In this document: positions 1 to 6,750 of the stretch, in pieces
Position numbering within the stretch: position 1 is the first letter of the stretch
Layout: the number at the start of each line of letters is the position of its first letter
Origin: Christensenella sp. UBA1750
Lineage (GTDB): Bacteria; Bacillota; Clostridia; Christensenellales; UBA1750
DNA: 21,508 nucleotides
Reading direction: 5' to 3'
NCBI GenBank assembly: GCA_002315655.1
Contig: DCHO01000073.1
Span: 43,739-65,246, forward strand
Notes under the pieces: model-generated
Told to the model about the DNA's origin: nothing
Database searches by the model: none
What the model saw: the letters and a program-made list of their open reading frames with translations, nothing else
Position numbers and translations under genes: made by a program

Positions 1-267
1 CGTCTGCCCGCGCCCGTGAACGAGGAAGTGCGCAAGATGGCCATTGGCGACGAGAAGGTTATCGAATGCCGTCCCGCCGACCTGATCGGCCCCGAGGAAT
101 CCTTCGAGTCCTACAAGGCACAGTGCCGCCAGTATGCCAAGTGCGATGAGGATGTGCTCTCCTACGCCCTGTTCCCGCAGGTCGCAGAGAAGTTCTTCCA
201 GTATCGTCAGGCCAAGGAGAACGGCATTGACTCCACCTTACTTGACGGCACCACCCATCCCGTTTAG
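1..267 (+). CDS. Oxaloacetate decarboxylase / pyruvate carboxylase alpha-type subunit, C-terminal end (5' truncated by window)
   Basis: The reading frame is open from base 1 to a TAG stop at 265-267. The 88 visible residues contain the conserved end of the biotin-dependent carboxyltransferase domain: PADLIGPEE, then a helical stretch, then EDVLSYALFPQVAEKFF. In this family the domain transfers CO2 between oxaloacetate/pyruvate and carboxybiotin. The protein ends about 20 residues after that motif, so no biotinyl (MKM) domain is fused here; the carrier should be a separate gene, as in many Clostridia, and lies outside the window. Only the C-terminus is visible, so OadA, PycB and the transcarboxylase 5S subunit cannot be told apart. 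The GTG at 16 is internal and is not a start. Confidence 0.8.
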   Translation, partial: RLPAPVNEEVRKMAIGDEKVIECRPADLIGPEESFESYKAQCRQYAKCDEDVLSYALFPQVAEKFFQYRQAKENGIDSTLLDGTTHPV

Positions 268-315
268 TCGCACCGTAATTCCCCTTCGGGAACTTTCGGT
301 GTTCCGCATGGCTTA

Positions 316-356
316 TTCATGCAAAAAACACCCCGCTGGGGTGTTTTTTGCATGAA
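316..356. terminator. Strong bidirectional intrinsic terminator after the decarboxylase gene
   Basis: A perfect stem of 18-19 bp (316/317-334 with 338-355/356) surrounds a GCT loop. The arms contain AAAAAACACCCC and GGGGTGTTTTTT, so a G+C-rich core is flanked by an A tract and a T tract and works in either direction. A weaker hairpin lies just upstream (CACCG at 271-275 with CGGTG at 297-301, enclosing TTCCC/GGGAA). The position, about 50 bases after the stop, fits termination of the gene ending at 267. Confidence 0.9.
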
Positions 357-581
357 ACGCTCATGCTTCTCTCGCTTCGTTCACTCCTTGATTGAGGGGG
401 GGGCTTGCGCCCCCCTCAAACTCCCCCTTCCAAGGCATCGTTGCCTTCGGCTCCGATGCGATTGCCCTCGCCTGCGGGCTCGGGGTACTGCTGCTGTTTT
501 GCATTTTTGCAGGGTGAAGTTGCGACAGGTTGTGCGAAAAGCGGAAAACTCCCGCCAAAATGAAGGAATTGTGGAATTTGC
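357..581. other. Hairpin-rich non-coding stretch between decarboxylase and murR-like gene
   Basis: No credible gene is visible; the open frames here lack ribosome binding sites and protein-like composition. Visible structure: TTGAGGGGGG (392-401) pairs perfectly with CCCCCCTCAA (410-419), within a run of eight Gs at 396-403. AAGGCA (432-437) pairs with TGCCTT (442-447) around TCGT. GCATCG (435-440) can alternatively pair with CGATGC (454-459). Together with the terminator upstream, this fills most of the 374-base gap 268-641. It may be a copy of a dispersed intergenic repeat, but one copy in one window cannot show that. Confidence 0.5.
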
Positions 582-609
582 TTGCAAATTTTGCAGGATG
601 TGATACAAT
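582..609 (+). promoter_or_regulatory. Predicted sigma-A promoter of the murR-like gene
   Basis: TTGCAA (582-587), 16-base spacer, TACAAT (604-609), preceded by TG at 601-602 so that it reads as an extended -10 (TGATACAAT). It lies about 33 bases before the ATG at 642, leaving room for the GGGAGG ribosome binding site at 628-633. Confidence 0.6.
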
Positions 610-641
610 ATTGCGTATATGGATTCCGGGAGGATTTTGGA

Positions 642-1514
642 ATGGAACAAAGACAGGAGCTGCTCTGCCGCATCAACCAGACCGGGCGCAGACTTTCCAA
701 GGGGCAGAAACGCATTGCCGAATATATTGTTAATCATTATGACAAGGCGGCCTTTATGACGGCCTCCAAGCTGGGCGACAAGGTGGAGGTCTCCGAATCC
801 ACCGTGGTGCGCTTTGCGTTGGCCTTGGGTTATGACGGCTACCCCGAATTGCAGAAGGCGCTGCAGGAGATGATCCGCAACCGTTTGACCGCCGTGCAGC
901 GCGTGGAAATGACCGGGGACATGAACGAAGCCACGGTGCTCTCCACGGTACTGAAGGCCGATATGCAGAACATCCGCCAGACCTTGGAGGATGTGGACGA
1001 AGTGACCTTTTCCAAGGTGATTGATGAGCTGGCTGCCGCCAAGCGCGTGTATGTGGTGGGCGTGCGCTCCTCCGCACCGCTGGCGCAGTTTTTGGGCTAT
1101 TATATGAGCTTTATCCGCGACAACGTAAAGACCGTCACGGCGGGCATTTCCGATGTGCAGGAGCAGGTTGTCCGCGTGGGAGAGAATGACGTGGTTTTAG
1201 GTGTTTCCTTCCCGCGCTATTCCAGAAGAACCATCGAAGCCATGCACTACGCCAAGGAGCACGGTGCAACGGTTATTTCCATCACCGACACGCCGCTGTC
1301 TCCCTTGGGACAGGCCTCCGACCTGTGCCTGACCGCAAGGAGCGATATGGCCTCCTTTGTGGATTCGTTGGTCGCGCCCATGAGTTTGATTAACGCGCTG
1401 ATCGTGGCGTTGTCCCTGCGCTACCGCACCGAGGTCGCCCAGCACTTTGAGCGGCTGGAGGATCTGTGGGAGCACAACAACGTCTATATCGGAAAGGAAA
1501 ATGAAAACGTATGA
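642..1514 (+). CDS. MurR/RpiR-family transcriptional regulator (HTH + SIS domain)
   Basis: This 290-aa protein has the RpiR architecture: an N-terminal HTH_6 domain (about residues 1-77, with FMTASKLGDKVEVSESTVVRF-type recognition helices near 38-58) and a C-terminal SIS phosphosugar-binding domain (about 120-255, including VYVVGVRSSA near 136-145 and GVSFPRYSRRT near 187-197). The family usually senses sugar phosphates or amino-sugar phosphates and regulates catabolic genes. The ATG at 642 is chosen because GGGAGG (628-633) is 8 bases upstream; an in-frame TTG at 582 coincides with the promoter -35 and is rejected. The gene overlaps the next one by ATGA, implying translational coupling and possibly an unusual regulator-flavoenzyme pair. 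The ligand and target are not evident. Confidence 0.9.
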   Translation: MEQRQELLCRINQTGRRLSKGQKRIAEYIVNHYDKAAFMTASKLGDKVEVSESTVVRFALALGYDGYPELQKALQEMIRNRLTAVQRVEMTGDMNEATVLSTVLKADMQNIRQTLEDVDEVTFSKVIDELAAAKRVYVVGVRSSAPLAQFLGYYMSFIRDNVKTVTAGISDVQEQVVRVGENDVVLGVSFPRYSRRTIEAMHYAKEHGATVISITDTPLSPLGQASDLCLTARSDMASFVDSLVAPMSLINALIVALSLRYRTEVAQHFERLEDLWEHNNVYIGKENENV

Positions 1515-2740
1515 GCACGTCTGTCGCAGTCATCGGCGGCGGGCCTGCGGGCATGATGGCGGCCATCGCCGCAGGAGAGGTGGGCGCGGAGGTCGTTCTC
1601 TTTGACGGAAACGAGAAGCTCGGAAAAAAGCTCTTCATCACGGGAAAGGGTCGCTGCAACGTGACCAACAGTGCCCAAGGGAGAGAATTTCTGAACAACA
1701 TCGTCCACAATTCGCGGTTTCTGTATTCCACCTTTGCCGCCTTTGACAACAACGCGCTGATGAGCAAGATTGAGGAAAACGGCACGCCGCTCAAAGAGGA
1801 GCGCGGGGGACGCATCTTTCCTGCATCCGATAAGGCCTCCGACATCACAAAAGCGCTGGAAAAAATGCTGGCGAAAAACAGGGTGCGCGTGACGCTGCGG
1901 GCAAAGGTCAGAGAGATCATTCCGTCGGATGGCGGGTATGATCTGGATTTCGGCACCGAAACCCGGCACTTTGACAGGGTGATCGTTGCCACCGGCGGGG
2001 TTTCCTATCCCACCACCGGCTCCGATGGCAGCGGGTATCAACTGCTCAAAAAATTGGGGCATACCGTGACGGAGATCAAGCCGTCACTCATTGCCGTGCT
2101 GACGAAAGAGGACTGGTGCAAAGAATTGCAGGGCTTGTCGCTCAAAAACGTGACCCTCACCGCAAAGCTGGGCAAAAAGGTACTCTATACGGAATTGGGC
2201 GAAATGCTGTTCACCCATTTCGGCATTTCGGGTCCGCTGGTGCTCTCCATGAGCTGCCTCATCAACGATGTGGATCTGAACGCGCTGTCCGTTACCATCG
2301 ACTTAAAGCCGGGCTTGACGCGGGAGCAACTGGAAAAGCGGATTCTGCGGGACTTTGAGGAAAAGAACCGCGGGCAGATTTCCACCGTGATCGACGGGCT
2401 GCTCCCCCGGAGCATGACCCCCATCGTGGCGAGTCTGTGCGGCATCCCCGAAAACACGCCCATTTCGCAGGTGACACGGCAGCAGCGGGAAAAGCTCATT
2501 GACACCCTGAAGGCTCTGCCCGTTACGCCCTGCGGATTCAGACCGATTGCGGAGGCAATCGTCACGCGGGGCGGCATCAGCACAAAGGAAATCGACCCAA
2601 AGACCATGGAAAGCAAGCTGCATCCCGGCCTTTTTGTGGCGGGTGAGCTGCTGGATGTGGATGGATTTACCGGCGGGTTCAATTTACAGATTGCTTTTTC
2701 AACAGGCCATGCGGCGGGACAGCACGCGGGCGAGCCATAG
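1511..2740 (+). CDS. YhiN/BaiN/HI0933-family NAD(P)/FAD-dependent flavoprotein
   Basis: This 409-aa protein has an N-terminal Rossmann dinucleotide-binding motif GGGPAG (residues 9-14). It is followed by the family hallmark GKKLFITGKGRCNVTNS (about 38-54) and the C-terminal block LFVAGELLDVDGFTGGFNLQ...FSTGHAAG that closes the FAD site. The length fits the HI0933-like family (about 400 aa). Members are annotated as aminoacetone-oxidase-like or BaiN-like enzymes; the physiological substrate is generally unproven, and no specific reaction can be assigned here. The start ATG overlaps the TGA of the upstream regulator. Co-localisation with cmk, plsC and ispH in Clostridia is familiar, so the gene probably belongs to this conserved housekeeping cluster rather than being regulator-specific. 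Confidence 0.9.
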   Translation: MSTSVAVIGGGPAGMMAAIAAGEVGAEVVLFDGNEKLGKKLFITGKGRCNVTNSAQGREFLNNIVHNSRFLYSTFAAFDNNALMSKIEENGTPLKEERGGRIFPASDKASDITKALEKMLAKNRVRVTLRAKVREIIPSDGGYDLDFGTETRHFDRVIVATGGVSYPTTGSDGSGYQLLKKLGHTVTEIKPSLIAVLTKEDWCKELQGLSLKNVTLTAKLGKKVLYTELGEMLFTHFGISGPLVLSMSCLINDVDLNALSVTIDLKPGLTREQLEKRILRDFEEKNRGQISTVIDGLLPRSMTPIVASLCGIPENTPISQVTRQQREKLIDTLKALPVTPCGFRPIAEAIVTRGGISTKEIDPKTMESKLHPGLFVAGELLDVDGFTGGFNLQIAFSTGHAAGQHAGEP

Positions 2741-2762
2741 AAATAGATAAGAGGTATATACA

Positions 2763-3425
2763 ATGCACATTGCGATTGATGGTCCTTCCGGTGCGGGCAA
2801 GAGCACCGTTGCCAAGGCGCTGGCCAGAGAAATGAACTGCATCTATCTGGACACCGGCGCGATGTATCGCACCGTGGGTCTGCTGGCCACAAGGCTTGGC
2901 GTGGACACCCATGATGACAAGGCGCTTGCAAAAATGCTGAAAAATGCGAAGATCGAAGTGAAACTGCTGCCTGAAGGCCAGCATATGCTGCTCAACGGAG
3001 AGGACGTGGAAGGCCTCATCCGCAATGAGACCATTGCCATGGCGGCCTCCGATGTGGCGGTGTGCCCCTCCGTGCGCAAAATTTTAGTGGACATTCAGCG
3101 CGCCATCGCCGAGGAAAACGATGTGGTGATGGACGGGCGAGACATCGGCACCCATGTGCTGCCCAACGCCGAATACAAGTTCTTTGTCACCGCATCCCCC
3201 GAGGTGCGCGCAAAGCGCCGGTACGACCAGCTCATCAAGAATGGGCAGGAAGCGGACTATGAGCAGGTGCTAACGGATGTGAAGAACCGCGACTATCAGG
3301 ACACGCACCGTGCGGAATCGCCCTTGCAGGTGGCGGAGGACGCGGTGGAGGTCAACACGGACGGGCTGACCATTGAGGAGGAAGTTTCCCTGCTCATGGC
3401 GATGACGGGACAGCTTTTAGGGTAA
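2763..3425 (+). CDS. cmk: Cytidylate kinase ((d)CMP kinase)
   Basis: This 220-aa protein phosphorylates CMP/dCMP with ATP for nucleotide synthesis in the cytoplasm. The P-loop GPSGAGKST is at residues 7-15, followed by YLDTGAMYR (about 28-36), the substrate-binding signature of CMP kinases, and DGRDIGTHVLPNA (about 120-132), which is diagnostic of bacterial Cmk. A lid/arginine region (RAKRRYDQL) and the late NRDYQDTHRAESPL motif are also present. The length is typical. The start is supported by AAGAGG (2749-2754) 8 bases before the ATG. The gene lies 22 bases after the flavoprotein and 8 bases before plsC, so all are probably co-transcribed. Confidence 0.97.
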   Translation: MHIAIDGPSGAGKSTVAKALAREMNCIYLDTGAMYRTVGLLATRLGVDTHDDKALAKMLKNAKIEVKLLPEGQHMLLNGEDVEGLIRNETIAMAASDVAVCPSVRKILVDIQRAIAEENDVVMDGRDIGTHVLPNAEYKFFVTASPEVRAKRRYDQLIKNGQEADYEQVLTDVKNRDYQDTHRAESPLQVAEDAVEVNTDGLTIEEEVSLLMAMTGQLLG

Positions 3426-3433
3426 AACACGAA

Positions 3434-4033
3434 ATGTATCGGATTTTACGTTTTATCAGTTGGGTAATTTGCTTTGTTTGGTGCCGCTTTAAGCCCATCG
3501 GGAAGGAAAATATCCCGGATAATGGGCCGGTGCTCTTGGTGTGCAACCACACGCACGCGCTGGATGCGGCCTGCATCCTCATGATGACGAAGCGGCAGGT
3601 GCACTTCATGTGCAAACAGGAGCTGTTTGGGAATAAGCTCATCGGCTGGGCGCTCACCAAAGCCGGATCCTTCCCGGTGGATCGGGACGGCGGCGGCGCG
3701 GCAGGTGTGATGAAGGCCATGCGGGTGCTGAAAAACAACGAGGTGCTGTGCATTTTCCCGGAAGGGACGCGGAACAGGGAGAAAAAGGTGCCGCTGCTGC
3801 CGCTGCACAAGGGCGTTGCCATGCTGGAGATTATGAGCCATGCGCCCATCGTGCCCTGCTGGGTCAACGGGCATTTCAGCCCCGTCAAAAGAAGCGTGAT
3901 GCTGGCGGGAAAGCCCATGGATTTATCGGAGTATGCGTCTTTGCGCAAGCCGGATGAGGGAAGCATCGGGAAGCTCACCGGGGAAATTGAAAAAGCCCTG
4001 CTGCTGAACGCAAAAAACATGGAAACCCTTTGA
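3434..4033 (+). CDS. plsC: 1-acyl-sn-glycerol-3-phosphate acyltransferase (PlsC family)
   Basis: This 199-aa membrane-associated LPLAT-family enzyme acylates lysophosphatidic acid to phosphatidic acid in phospholipid synthesis. The catalytic HX4D motif is seen as NHTHALD (H39...D44). GSFPVDRDGG (78-87) corresponds to the glycerol-phosphate-binding block, and FPEGTR (108-113) is the third conserved motif. A hydrophobic N-terminal segment (about residues 5-18) could anchor it in the membrane. The length is on the short side but normal for clostridial members. The ribosome binding site is weak (AGGG about 12 bases upstream), suggesting translation partly coupled to cmk, which ends 8 bases earlier. 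Substrate specificity is inferred from the family. Confidence 0.92.
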   Translation: MYRILRFISWVICFVWCRFKPIGKENIPDNGPVLLVCNHTHALDAACILMMTKRQVHFMCKQELFGNKLIGWALTKAGSFPVDRDGGGAAGVMKAMRVLKNNEVLCIFPEGTRNREKKVPLLPLHKGVAMLEIMSHAPIVPCWVNGHFSPVKRSVMLAGKPMDLSEYASLRKPDEGSIGKLTGEIEKALLLNAKNMETL

Positions 4034-4091
4034 TTTTCCCTACAAATAATGTTATATCTTCGTAAACTTACGCAAATCCTTCGGAGGAAAA

Positions 4092-4127
4092 GAAGGAATT
4101 TTAGCGGGGGTATAGAATCAGTATAAA
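4092..4127 (+). promoter_or_regulatory. Possible promoter(s) ahead of ispH::rpsA, including a SigH-like match
   Basis: The 124-base gap before ispH contains GAAGGAATT (4092-4100), an 11-base spacer, and ATAGAAT (4112-4118). This fits the Bacillus sigma-H consensus as I remember it (RnAGGAwWW, 11-12 bases, RnnGAAT). TATAAA at 4122-4127 could be a vegetative -10, but its -35 (TTTAGC at 4100-4105) is poor. The match may be chance. Confidence 0.3.
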
Positions 4128-4157
4128 GTATTGGGCTAAAAGGATGGTGGCGCAGGA

Positions 4158-6155
4158 GTGAAAATCGAGATCGCGCCTCATGCGGGCTTCTGCTTCGGCG
4201 TTCGCCGCTCGGTTGATACCGTGGAGGACTTATTGAAGCGACAAATCCCCATCACCACCTTAGGGCCTGTGATCCACAATCCCACCGTTGTCTCCTCCAT
4301 GGTAAATAGGGGCGTGACCGTCACCGAGAACCGGGAAGAGGTGAGGACCGAAACCGTGGTTATCCGTGCTCACGGCAGCCCGAAGGAAGATCATGATTTC
4401 TTCCGCAGCAAGGGCATGAAGGTTGTGGACACCACCTGTCCCTTTGTCGCCCGCATCCACAAAAAGGTCGCGGACGAATCGGAAAAGGGAATCCCCATCA
4501 TCATTGTGGGAGAAAGGGAGCACGCCGAGGTCGTGGGCATCCGCGGCTGGGTGAGAAGTGCCCCCTGTTATGTCGTTTATTCGACAGAGGATATTCTGGC
4601 TTTGCCGCAGATGGAAAAAGCGTGCGTGGTTGCCCAGACCACCACACCGAAAAACCATTACAAAGCGCTGTGTCAGGAGCTCACAAAACGCATTCCGGGT
4701 TGCGAGTGCATGGAGAGCATCTGCGAGACCACTTCCGTTCGGCAGCGCGAGGCCGCGTCCATGGCTGAAAGATGCGATGTGATGCTGGTCATCGGCAGCA
4801 AGACCAGTTCCAATACGCGCAAGCTGCAAAGGCTCTGCGCACAGATCTGCTCCCGTACCTTTTTGCTCGAGGGTGCGGCAGAGGTCGCAAATGTCCCCCT
4901 GCAGGCGCAGGATTTTATCGGAATCACAGCCGGCGCATCCACGCCGGATGAGATCATCAAGGAGGTTGTAACCAGAATGAGCGAACTTGACAAGACCATC
5001 ACCACCCAGACCGAAGCTCCCGTTGAAGCACAGGAAGCCTCTGCCGATCTCGAATTCGCTGCCGAATTTGAGAAGACTCTCGTTTCCATCCACACCGGCC
5101 AGACCGTCACCGGCACCATCGTGCAGGTCACGGATTCCGAAGTGTGCGTCAACATCGGCTATAAGTCTGATGGACTGATCCCCGTTGCCGAGCTTACCAC
5201 CCGTGAAAACCACCGCGAAGCCTATAAAGTCGGCGATGAGATCGAGGCTGAGGTTGTCAAGGTGAATGACGGTGAAGGCAACGTCCTGCTTTCTCAGAAG
5301 AACATCGTGAACCGTAAGGTTTGGGATGAGCTGATTGAAAAGTATGAAAACAACGAGTACGTTGAAGGCGTCGGCAAGGACGTCGTCAAGGGCGGCCTGA
5401 TCGTGGACGTTCAGGGCATCCGTACTTTCGTTCCCGCTTCCCAGCTCTCCGAGCGCTATGTCGAGAAGATCGACCAGTTCATCGGAAAGAACGTGAAGGT
5501 CAAGATCATCGAGGCCGACAAGCAGAAGCGTCGTCTTGTGGCGTCCCGCAAGGTCGTGCTGCAGGAGGAATCCGCTACCGTGAAGGCTGCCGCTTGGGAA
5601 AAGCTCGAAGTCGGCGCCAAGATCAAGGGCACTGTCCGTCGCCTCACCGATTTCGGTGCCTTCGTGGACGTTGGCGGCGTGGACGGTCTGGTGCACATCA
5701 CCGATCTCTCCTGGGGTCGCGTGAAGCATCCCTCCGAGGTCGTCAAGCCCGGTGATGAGGTGGAAGTCCTCGTTCTGGCTCTCGACCGTGACCGTGAGCG
5801 CATCTCCCTTGGCCTCAAGCAGAACAAGCCCAAGCCCTGGGAAACCGCCCAGATCAATTACCCCGTCGGTTCCATCACCGAGGGCAAGGTCGTCCGCATC
5901 GTGACCTTCGGCGCTTTCGTGGAGCTGGAGCCCGGCCTTGACGGTCTGGTTCACATCTCTCAGATCTCCGCCAGCCGCATCGGCAAGGTCGAAGACGTTC
6001 TGACCGTGGGCGACATCGTCCGCGTTCGCGTTCTCGATGTCAACACCGAGAACAAGCGCATCTCCCTGTCCATCCGCGACGCTGCCGACAACGCAGAAGC
6101 CGCCGAGGTTGAGGGCATGGATCTGGAAGAGCTCCCCGCTGACGAGGAGATCTAA
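4158..6155 (+). CDS. ispH: Bifunctional 4-hydroxy-3-methylbut-2-enyl diphosphate reductase (IspH) / four-domain S1 RNA-binding protein fusion
   Basis: This is a 665-aa fusion known from Clostridia. Residues 1-273 are IspH, the [4Fe-4S] enzyme of the last MEP isoprenoid step. Cluster cysteines are C12 (GFCFG), C94 (TTCPFV) and C189 (ICETTS); H40 (HNP), H72 (RAHGS), H122 and E124 (EHAEV) and GASTPD (259-264) are active-site elements. After an acidic linker (about 280-305) there are four S1/OB-fold domains at about 309-385, 395-465, 482-553 and 567-642; the last two carry the classic TDFGAFVDV and VTFGAFVEL motifs. The GTG at 4158 is the only usable start; the AAAGGATG upstream is somewhat distant (about 10 bases). 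The S1 half uses no TTA/TTG leucine codons, whereas the IspH half uses several (for example TTA-TTG at residues 25-26), suggesting different expression demands. Confidence 0.95.
   Translation: MKIEIAPHAGFCFGVRRSVDTVEDLLKRQIPITTLGPVIHNPTVVSSMVNRGVTVTENREEVRTETVVIRAHGSPKEDHDFFRSKGMKVVDTTCPFVARIHKKVADESEKGIPIIIVGEREHAEVVGIRGWVRSAPCYVVYSTEDILALPQMEKACVVAQTTTPKNHYKALCQELTKRIPGCECMESICETTSVRQREAASMAERCDVMLVIGSKTSSNTRKLQRLCAQICSRTFLLEGAAEVANVPLQAQDFIGITAGASTPDEIIKEVVTRMSELDKTITTQTEAPVEAQEASADLEFAAEFEKTLVSIHTGQTVTGTIVQVTDSEVCVNIGYKSDGLIPVAELTTRENHREAYKVGDEIEAEVVKVNDGEGNVLLSQKNIVNRKVWDELIEKYENNEYVEGVGKDVVKGGLIVDVQGIRTFVPASQLSERYVEKIDQFIGKNVKVKIIEADKQKRRLVASRKVVLQEESATVKAAAWEKLEVGAKIKGTVRRLTDFGAFVDVGGVDGLVHITDLSWGRVKHPSEVVKPGDEVEVLVLALDRDRERISLGLKQNKPKPWETAQINYPVGSITEGKVVRIVTFGAFVELEPGLDGLVHISQISASRIGKVEDVLTVGDIVRVRVLDVNTENKRISLSIRDAADNAEAAEVEGMDLEELPADEEI
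4959..4979 (+). promoter_or_regulatory. Internal ribosome binding site and ATG at the IspH/S1 junction
   Basis: AAGGAGGT (4959-4966) is a full anti-Shine-Dalgarno match encoding K268-E269-V270. It lies 10 bases before an in-frame ATG (4977-4979, M274), exactly where the IspH fold ends and the S1 part begins (MSELDKT). Re-initiation here would yield a separate 392-aa four-S1-domain protein. Confidence 0.55.
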
Positions 6156-6169
6156 TCCGCAAATCAATC

Positions 6170-6207
6170 AGATACAGGTGAAAGATTTTTCACCTGTATC
6201 TTTTTTT
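6170..6207 (+). terminator. Intrinsic terminator of ispH::rpsA
   Basis: A perfect 14-bp stem AGATACAGGTGAAA (6170-6183) / TTTCACCTGTATCT (6188-6201) with a GATT loop is followed by a run of seven Ts (6201-6207). It begins 15 bases after the TAA. Confidence 0.93.
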
Positions 6208-6224
6208 CGGAAGGAAACGCGGAA

Positions 6225-6376
6225 ATGAGCATTCAGATTATCCCGTGGAATCGGGAAGCCTGTGTTCTGCCGAAACTGCGCGGGACGGGGCTGCAAACCC
6301 CAACACCGTGGGCTTCCGGAATAAATACTTTGACCCCTATGAGGTCGAAATGGTCAGAAGCATCCGTATTATATAG
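6225..6376 (+). pseudogene. Frame-disrupted remnant of a small unidentified gene
   Basis: An ATG at 6225 has AAGGAAA about 8 bases upstream and begins MSIQIIPWNREA. That frame then degenerates into a proline- and serine-rich run with no protein character that continues into the opposite-strand terminator. The frame starting at 6227 ends in the protein-like sequence GFRNKYFDPYEVEMVRSIRI before TAG (6374-6376) but has no start codon. The third frame reads FCRNCAGRGCKPQ with a CxxC-like pattern. The simplest reading is one short gene broken by one or two indels. I do not recognise the family, and it could be chance coding potential. Confidence 0.35.
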
Positions 6377-6409
6377 AAAAACGCTCCGGGACAAAGCCGT
6401 CTCGGAGCG
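6377..6409 (-). terminator. Intrinsic terminator of the 71-aa peptide gene
   Basis: Read on the minus strand, CGCTCCG-a-GAC pairs with GTC-c-CGGAGCG (6409 to 6382) around GGCTTT. The T tract complementary to AAAAA at 6377-6381 follows. It starts 17 bases beyond the stop at 6427. Confidence 0.75.
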
Positions 6410-6426
6410 ATTGCGGTTGTTGGGAA

Positions 6427-6642
6427 TCAGATTTCGTAGTCAATGACGATCTGCTTGCCGCACGCCGGGCAGATGCCGCCCTGCGGGAACTGCGCATCGG
6501 TCGTTTTGCCATTGTAGCTCCATTTGCATTTGCTGTTGGAGCAGATGAAGTGATATTTCTTGTTTTCAGAGCCTTCTTCCCAAGGTATGGTGCCGCCGAT
6601 CACGCTATTGAGTTCTTCGTCATTGAGTTTATATTTTGCCAT
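6427..6642 (-). CDS. Small double-glycine-leader-like peptide with Cys4 zinc-ribbon-like core
   Basis: This 71-aa product has a complete gene setting: promoter (-35 at 6750-6745, -10 at 6727-6722), AAGGAG ribosome binding site 8 bases before the ATG, and a terminator. The N-terminus KLNDEELNSVIGG (residues 5-17) resembles leaders cleaved after Gly-Gly by C39-peptidase ABC transporters in bacteriocin/RiPP-type systems. The remainder has C34-x4-C39 and C58-x2-C61, resembling a zinc ribbon or a disulfide-bonded pair, with aromatic residues between. No C39 transporter, immunity gene or modifying enzyme is seen nearby. It could be an exported peptide, an orphan precursor, or an ordinary small zinc-ribbon protein whose N-terminus resembles a leader by chance. 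I do not recognise a named family. Confidence 0.7.
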   Translation of the reverse strand: MAKYKLNDEELNSVIGGTIPWEEGSENKKYHFICSNSKCKWSYNGKTTDAQFPQGGICPACGKQIVIDYEI

Positions 6643-6721
6643 TGTTTTCTCTCCTTATCTGAATTTGTTTACACCTGATTATACGAACAGGATTGGGGAA
6701 TGGACACTGATTTCTGAAAAT

Positions 6722-6750
6722 ATTTTAGCATCCCCATCAGTTTCCGTCAA
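6722..6750 (-). promoter_or_regulatory. Predicted promoter of the 71-aa peptide gene
   Basis: On the minus strand TTGACG (6750-6745), 17-base spacer, TAAAAT (6727-6722). The -35 hexamer lies inside one copy of the 16-base tandem repeat, so a protein binding that repeat would compete with polymerase. The untranslated leader would be about 70 bases. Confidence 0.65.

Noticed and set aside
319..603. Plus-strand open frame across the terminator and hairpin region
   Set aside because: Starts inside a terminator stem, lacks an RBS, and its Cys/Arg/Leu-rich product is typical of translated G+C-rich hairpins.
582..641. Longer N-terminus for the RpiR-type regulator from TTG at 582
   Set aside because: The TTG is the predicted -35 and the stretch contains the -10; the ATG at 642 has GGGAGG at ideal spacing.
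4260..6167. Long minus-strand open frame (635 aa) opposite ispH::rpsA
   Set aside because: It mirrors the C-ending codon bias of the real gene on the other strand, has no promoter or RBS, and its Asp/Leu/Gly-rich sequence lacks any recognisable domain.
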